Of a stretch of 41,202 nt of DNA, positions 36,067-41,202 are shown piece by piece. Each line of letters starts with the position of its first letter. Within the stretch, counting starts at the first letter, position 1. A model generated the notes under the pieces. It searched no databases and was not told the origin of the DNA. It saw nothing but the letters and a program-made list of their open reading frames with translations. The position numbers were made by a program, and so were the translations under genes. The DNA comes from Dunaliella salina. Taxonomy: Eukaryota; Chlorophyta; Chlorophyceae; Chlamydomonadales; Dunaliellaceae. Where the stretch lies: assembly GCA_002284615.2 (NCBI GenBank), contig MU070448.1, positions 10,031-51,232 on the forward strand, written 5' to 3'.

Positions 36067-38457
36067 ATGAGGAAGGGCTTGAAAGTGCGCGCCAACTTCT
36101 TTGAGAAGGACTTGAAACTCAGCGCGGTGATGGAGAATGCGGGAGAGACCACCTCCTGGACAGGTGAGCCATCGGGGGATGCAACCTTTTGGTTTCGGCG
36201 TGCTCTCGATGGTGCGTTATCATGAGAGTTGCTTGGAGGTGGAGATGGTGAGTGCCGTACACCTGCAACGCTCACAGCCGCTGATGGTGATGACTCTTGT
36301 GCAACTCTCTCGTAATGGTGGTCCCTCAATAACCATTGACAGGAGCCTGACACACACATTGTTGCCCAAAGCTGTATGTGCTCTGTGCTGGCTGCCGCGA
36401 GGAGCCACCATAAATCAATCGTCAATGCATGACAGCTGGCGCGAGGCATGCGCCCTGTGCAACCCTTGTGACACACATCAATACAGTTGTGCAGTGCATG
36501 TTTGCACGTCTCTTGTTGCCTTGTTTGAAGAGCACTCATGTGCTCGGCCCCTGCATCAAGACGCACAACCTGTGCCCATGATCAGTCGCTCGTGCTTGCG
36601 CACATGCAGGCTCCAAAATCATGGCAACAATTGGCCCCTCCATCCATGACACAGACATCCTGGCCAAGCTGCTGGAGGCAGGCATGGCTGCAGGCCGCGT
36701 GGACTTGACTTGGGGTGTGTGCAAGGCGCGAGTGCTCTTGTCTACACGGAGGTCTCATCTTGCTTGTGCGCATGTTACTTTATGTTGCACACATTTTTAT
36801 ATAGGATGTTTATGATTTTTGCAATGATCTGAGGCACATAGTGCAATTCTTCTTGCTGCACGGCTGAACCCAGTGCACAGCCTCTTTTGCTTCGGCAGCA
36901 GCATTTCCGTTGGCCACCAGGCTGAAGGTCTAATCCTATGCACCTCAATGGCATTGAAAATTCATTCCAATCACATGCCTTGGTCAGCCAGAATGTGCCA
37001 TGTCGAAAGTGAAGTCAATGCCTCGGAACCACACCCCATCACAAGCTGAGTTGGCATCTGAGGCCGCGAAGAACTCAAGCCGCAACAGCTGCAATATTGC
37101 CCTCCATTATAGCAATGGATGGCTGATTGACTTTTTATTTTAGGCCCTCTGCACATTCATCAAGCTTTCAATCTGCAGCGCAACGCCCCAATGCAATTCT
37201 GTAGCAGAACATCCAAAGATTGACCAAGGGGATTGCACAAGGGCACCCTCTGGTGAACACATGGGCGAACGTCATTGTGTTGCGTGTGCATGCGCGCCCG
37301 CCCCCCCCCCTTCCCCCCATTCCCCCCCCCCATACATGCGCACCTTGAAGCGTACAGAGAGTAGCACACCACCTCAGTCATATGCACACTCAAACACTCT
37401 CACAAATGAACAGGCCCACAGCCCACTCATGGTGCTTTGTCCCTGCTCTCTACTTGCAGGCCCCCTGGAGTTCCACCGCAACTCTTTACAGCACCTGAGT
37501 GAAGCCATGCGCCGCACCCGGCGCTTGTGCTCCACAGTCATCGACACCATGGGTCGTGAGCTCATGGTTCGCGGGCAGTGGCAGGTTGACAACCAGGTAA
37601 AGTTCTGGCAAGGTCCCTTGGTTTGCGGGCAGTGGCAGGTTGATGACGAGGTTGAGTTCGTAAGTGTGGGAATTCCTGAAGCTTGATGGCGAGGGCTCAT
37701 GGTCTGCAGGCAGCAGTAGACAACCAAAGTGGCCAAGTATGTAAGTAAGGATGGCGTGATGGCAAGGGCCCATGGTTTGCGGGCAGTGGCTAGTATTGAG
37801 GTAATGTTCATTAGTATGGAAATCCCTGAAAGCTGATGGCAAAGGTGCATGCTGTGTGGCAGGATGATGACGCAGCTAACTTTGTAGGGAAATTCCTGAA
37901 GCTGTATGGCCAGGGCTCACAGTCTGTAGGCAATGGCTGGTATTGAGGTCAAGTTTCTGATAATGGAAATTCCTGAAGCTTGATGGCAAGTGCTTATGGT
38001 TTGTGGGCAGTGGCAAGGCTGATAACGCGGCCTAATTCTTGAGTATTGAATTCCTGAAGCTGGATGGCCAGGGCGCACGGTCTGCAGGCAGTGGCAGGTT
38101 GACGGCAAGGTCGAGTTTGTAAGAATGGGAATTCCTGAAGCTGGAGGGTGCGGGCTCACAGTCTGTGGGCAGTGGCAGACTGCCAAAGCGGCCAAGTTTG
38201 TAGGTATGAGAATTCCTGAAGCTGGAGGGTGAGGGCAGACCGTGAGCCATGACTCAAAAGGTGAACTTGTTTCCCTGCGCTTCATCTTATGGATCCATTG
38301 GGCTAAACAACACACTCTGCAAACTCTAGACCTGTCAAAAATAGAATACACTAAACGAGTATGCTGAAGCACGTTTTCATCAGGGTGAAAAGGGTCTCTG
38401 CTGACAGAACTGTAATACTTGGACACAAATCTCTAATGCTTGCAGCCACAAGGGGTG

Positions 38458-38499
<42 letters not shown>

Positions 38500-39074
38500 T
38501 CTGCTGGCGGGGCTAGCACAGCTAAGAAGGATCAGCATGCGTGCCTGCTCATCACGGCATGTCTGATGCTAGAAACAAACAAGCTGCAATGTGCTGTGCT
38601 ATGGTGTATGTGACTGCATGTGATGCGTTTCTGCAGGGATACCATTGGGTACTGGGCCGAAAGGGTCTCAATGCCGTGCGGGCGATGACATTGAAGATGG
38701 GTAACGATGCGGTGGCAGATTGCAGATGCAGGGAACAAGTTGCAATGTGCTGAGTGACGATGCCTGTGACTGCGTACATAATGTCTCTGCAGGGCTACCC
38801 TTGGGTGCTGGGCCGAAAAGATGTCCATGCCGGGGAGGTGATGACGTTGACAACGCGGGAGGATGCGGTGGCGGACCACAACCTGCTGCCCATCATGTGC
38901 GTGCTGCAATGCTGCTGCTGCTGCTGCTGCTGGTGGTGGCGATGGTGGTGGTTGTAAATGCTCTTGTCCGGCATCCCAGGGTCAGGGTGCCGGTGCGGTG
39001 AGCATGCATAAGGAGCTCTGTAGCTTGGAAGCTTAATTATAAGATAATAGATTATCTTATTTGGCAATAGGGCT

Positions 39075-39124
<50 letters not shown>

Positions 39125-40242
39125 GGGGGGGGTGGGTGGGTGTGTGTACGGGTGTGGATGGGTGAGTGGGTGGGGTTGTGTGTGTGCTGTTTAGAACTGC
39201 ACTGGTCTTTCCTGGAGCTGCGGAAGCTCGCACAAGGCCGCCTGCCCCTCATTTCCCCCACACCTCCGCGCCCCTCAATTCCCCCAGACCTCCGCATGCA
39301 TGCGCATCCCCTCCCCCCGACCCACACACGCACACGACTCCCGTGCTTCAACCGTCAAGGCTTGCACATGTGAGCTGCAGCAAGCATTTCTGTGATTGGT
39401 GATCTGCAATCAACAGAGGCCCCAATAATGGGGATGAGCCCTCAAGGGCGCCTCCTCACACCCGTAAGGCAACATCTAATCTGCTTGCATTGTCTAATCC
39501 GCTAATGCTTGAGAGCTCCACTTGGAGACCATGCATGCCTTGCTGCGTGCACCTAAGCAGCATCTCAAGCTGTGCATGTATGTGGTCCTAATCCACAAAT
39601 TGGTTGGAGCTGTAGATGTGGAGTGATTTATGTTGGTGCACAACAAGCATGGTCTGCGTACTATAGGCCCCGGCAGCTTTCTACGACTCTGGCCAACACT
39701 TTAACAGGCAATCCTCCATGCGCAGGCAAAAAAAGAAAATGAAATCTCAGTGCGTCAATCTTTGATGTCCATCAGCGCAGCAGAACCAGCTACTTCCTGA
39801 AATGCTGATGAACAAGAAAGGTGGACCACGAGCAGCTAATGAATAACGCACATTATGAGACTTGAGACTCGAAAAGCCAAACTCCTTTTCTGTGTCCCTG
39901 TTGAATATCAGAGACATGTATAATTTTTTTTTTTTAATTTCTCCATTTTTAAAATCCTTTCATCAAAAGGAAGACGGTCTCCTCTGCGTCCCTATTGTTC
40001 ACTTTGCCTGATTAACCTCCGTTTTCTCATCAATGCAATGCCTGTGGCGAACGGGTGTCAAGTGTGCACTTGACCAAGCAGCTGCCATGGTGGCATGAAA
40101 GGGATCCTGACATGGTGTTGTCTCCTGAACATGCGAATCCCACAGGTACCCCAAGTTTGCGCAGATGTGCCAACGCGGCGACATCATCCACATCGCGCGC
40201 TACTTGGTCTCTGGCGCTGAGTCTTCCTCCTTGTACCTTGAG
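36067..40242 (+). CDS. Pyruvate kinase family protein, N-terminal part (gene continues beyond the window)
   Basis: Five exons join in frame to 180 residues: 36067-36163, 36610-36714, 37460-37596, 38793-38896 and 40146-40242. The start follows an in-frame TAG. GSKIMATIGPSIHDTDIL (33-50) and LLEAGMAAGRVDLTWG (53-68) correspond to KIVCTIGPSS and LLEAGMNVARLNFSHG of standard enzymes. VIDTMGRELM (94-103) corresponds to LDTKGPEIRT. YPKFAQMCQRGDIIHIARYL begins the B domain. The enzyme makes pyruvate and ATP from phosphoenolpyruvate and ADP. The substrate Arg62 and the Asp-Thr pair 96-97 are kept, but NFSHG is DLTWG and DTKGP is DTMGR, as in a divergent algal subgroup that I recall. Whether this form is active is unknown. 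The catalytic Lys region and the C-terminal domain are not in the window. Confidence 0.85.
37597..38240 (+). repeat. Tandem array of the pyruvate kinase exon 3 end and donor
   Basis: The exon 3 end GTTCGCGGGCAGTGGCAGGTTG is repeated downstream as GGTTTGCGGGCAGTGG-like words at about 37620, 37701, 37774, 37850 (weak), 37921, 37999, 38079 and 38160. Units are 71-80 bp and share AATTCCTGAAGCTTGATGGC and (A/G)GGGCTCA. Several units keep GTAAG after the exon-like part. Confidence 0.9.
38459..38500. repeat. (CTG)n trinucleotide repeat
   Basis: About twelve CTG units with one TTG interruption, inside pyruvate kinase intron 3. A second shorter CTG run lies at 38909-38930, just after exon 4. Confidence 0.92.
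38637..38746 (+). CDS. Candidate alternative exon 4 of the pyruvate kinase gene
   Basis: This 110-bp segment is a diverged tandem copy of exon 4 (38793-38896). It keeps the acceptor (TTTCTGCAG), an open frame and a donor (CAAT|GTGCTG) at the matching place. It reads GYHWVLGRKGLNAVRAMTL, then KMGNDAVADC, against GYPWVLGRKDVHAGEVMTL and TTREDAVADH. Entry is phase 0 and exit phase 2, exactly as in exon 4. Either exon alone joins exons 3 and 5 in frame, while including both shifts the frame. The copy's end (RCREQVA) no longer resembles NLLPI, so it may be decaying instead. Confidence 0.5.
39075..39123. repeat. Poly-G run of 49
   Basis: An uninterrupted G homopolymer followed by GGGTGGGT-type DNA in pyruvate kinase intron 4. 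The non-template strand has strong G-quadruplex potential. The true length is uncertain in short-read assembly. Confidence 0.9.
39140..40145. other. Rest of pyruvate kinase intron 4
   Basis: The 1249-bp intron 4 runs from a GTGCGT donor at 38897 to the CCCACAG acceptor at 40145. Apart from the poly-G run and a T-rich stretch near 39930, I see nothing identifiable in it. Confidence 0.7.
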
Positions 40243-40384
40243 GTGGGGAGTTATATCAGCCAGCTGCGGGAGAGAAGGCATCATCGACGTTTCAGCTCTG
40301 TTGGTATTGAACTTCGGTTGGCATCAGAAGCAGGGTTCGCACTGGTGCGAAATGTCTCACTCAAGAGTAAAAGTACACTTCAGA

Positions 40385-40575
40385 GCTTCAGGGCTCACGT
40401 GCACCCAAGCAGACCCGGCCCATTTAGCAGACCAGGACCACCGGTGCAGACCAGGCGCGCATGAGCAGACCTGGCAAAGCTGGTATTGAGCATCATGTCA
40501 CAACTCATAGGCTCACCCATGTAGACCCAGCCCATTTTAGCAGACCACGACCACCTGAGCAGACCAGGACCACTT
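40385..40575. repeat. Short diverged repeats after pyruvate kinase exon 5
   Basis: GGCTCAC-----ACCCAAGCAGACCC and CATTTAGCAGACCAGGACCACC recur as GGCTCACCCATGTAGACCC and CATTTTAGCAGACCACGACC about 110 bp later. AGCAGACCAGGACCAC then appears again at 40558. They may be intronic. No exon after exon 5 could be identified before the window ends. Confidence 0.7.
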
Positions 40576-41128
40576 GCTGGCAACGCTAAGGTAGTGCACC
40601 GCCAAGGTGCAGGTGAGCTTGAAACTGAGCAACACCCGTAGCTTCAGGCTCGCCAGCACCTTGGCAGATCTGTTGCACCTGGTTCTGAGCGGCGCCTCCT
40701 GACTTCAGACTCACTTGCACCTCAGCATACCAGTTGAATGTGGGATGTGTTTAGGTGCGAGCAGATGAGCTGACTGAGCAGACCAGTGGGATGAGGGATG
40801 TGGGAAATGCTGAGGTTTCAAATCGCTGCCAGCATGCTTCACAGGCCCATCCCTCACTTGTGAAGCTTGAGGGGCCGAAAGTGACTGAGGACTGACTTGC
40901 GGATTCTGACTTCCATGTTGGAAGTGTGGATTTGCAAGTCAACTCTCCGCAGCCCCTTCAGCCTCTCATGAAGGAAGGAAGGAAGGAAAGGGTGATTCCA
41001 CTATATACGCCTACAAGCGATTCAAACGACCCCCAACCTCCTGAGAGGTTGGGCCAAAAAAGTCTGAGCGACTTGACCCCACCAGTTTTCTGCCTCTCAT
41101 GCGCACACTCGTACTCCAACTGAAGGAA

Positions 41129-41176
<48 letters not shown>

Positions 41177-41202
41177 ACACACACACACAACACACACACA
41201 CA
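41129..41202. repeat. (CA)n microsatellite at right edge
   Basis: CA repeat to the last base, with two single-base slips. It mirrors the left edge. Confidence 0.95.

Noticed and set aside
40749..40890. Frame starting VRADELTEQTSG after TTTAG as pyruvate kinase exon 6
   Set aside because: The acceptor and phase are acceptable, but the sequence does not resemble the expected B-domain continuation.

Overview
This is eukaryotic nuclear DNA. It has spliced genes, a nuclear-type intron-containing tRNA, abundant microsatellites, non-LTR retrotransposon debris and two assembly gaps. A flagellated green alga (Chlorophyta) fits best: a ciliary gene lies beside a plant-type nucleotide-rhamnose enzyme, the pyruvate kinase is of a divergent type that I recall from green algae, and 5' splice sites are mostly GTG-type with GCAG acceptors. 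The intermediate GC content and the density of CA/GT repeats would suit Dunaliella, but that is a guess.

Four protein genes could be assembled exon by exon with consistent splice phases, and they form two head-to-head pairs. Pair 1: UER1 (minus, start 15581, running down to about 9006) encodes a dTDP-4-keto-6-deoxyglucose 3,5-epimerase/4-reductase, and CFAP119 (plus, 15769-23460, nine exons) encodes a cilia- and flagella-associated protein. Their start codons are 187 bp apart. Pair 2: COX17 (minus, 35065-35862, three exons) encodes the mitochondrial copper chaperone, and a pyruvate-kinase family gene (plus, from 36067, five exons seen) runs off the right end. Their starts are 204 bp apart. 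A tRNA-Cys(GCA) gene with a 30-nt intron lies at 7477-7578.

Layout: 1-880 microsatellite and a 190-bp minisatellite; 0.9-2.8 kb jumbled LINE 3' fragments; 2.8-7.4 kb mostly unassigned, with one candidate transposon-like unit; 7.5 kb tRNA; 8.3-8.8 kb higher-order minisatellite; 9.0-15.6 kb UER1; 15.8-23.5 kb CFAP119; 24.3-27.9 kb two oppositely oriented fragments of a LINE carrying RNase H, a zinc knuckle and a PD-(D/E)XK-like nuclease; 27.9-34.05 kb a long, frame-damaged LINE with APE endonuclease and reverse transcriptase; 34.6-34.9 kb another LINE 3' end; 35.1-35.9 kb COX17; 36.1 kb to the end, pyruvate kinase.

The most notable signal is repeated duplication of exon edges in introns next to the real exon. 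In at least six places part or all of an exon, with its splice site, is copied. One copy, of pyruvate kinase exon 4, keeps an open frame, both splice sites and both phases, so it could be a mutually exclusive exon. Another, after exon 3, is a tandem array that creates an in-frame alternative donor. A second notable item is a 1.3-kb element with terminal inverted repeats inserted in the LINE; removing it together with one GTAC repeat restores the LINE reading frame.
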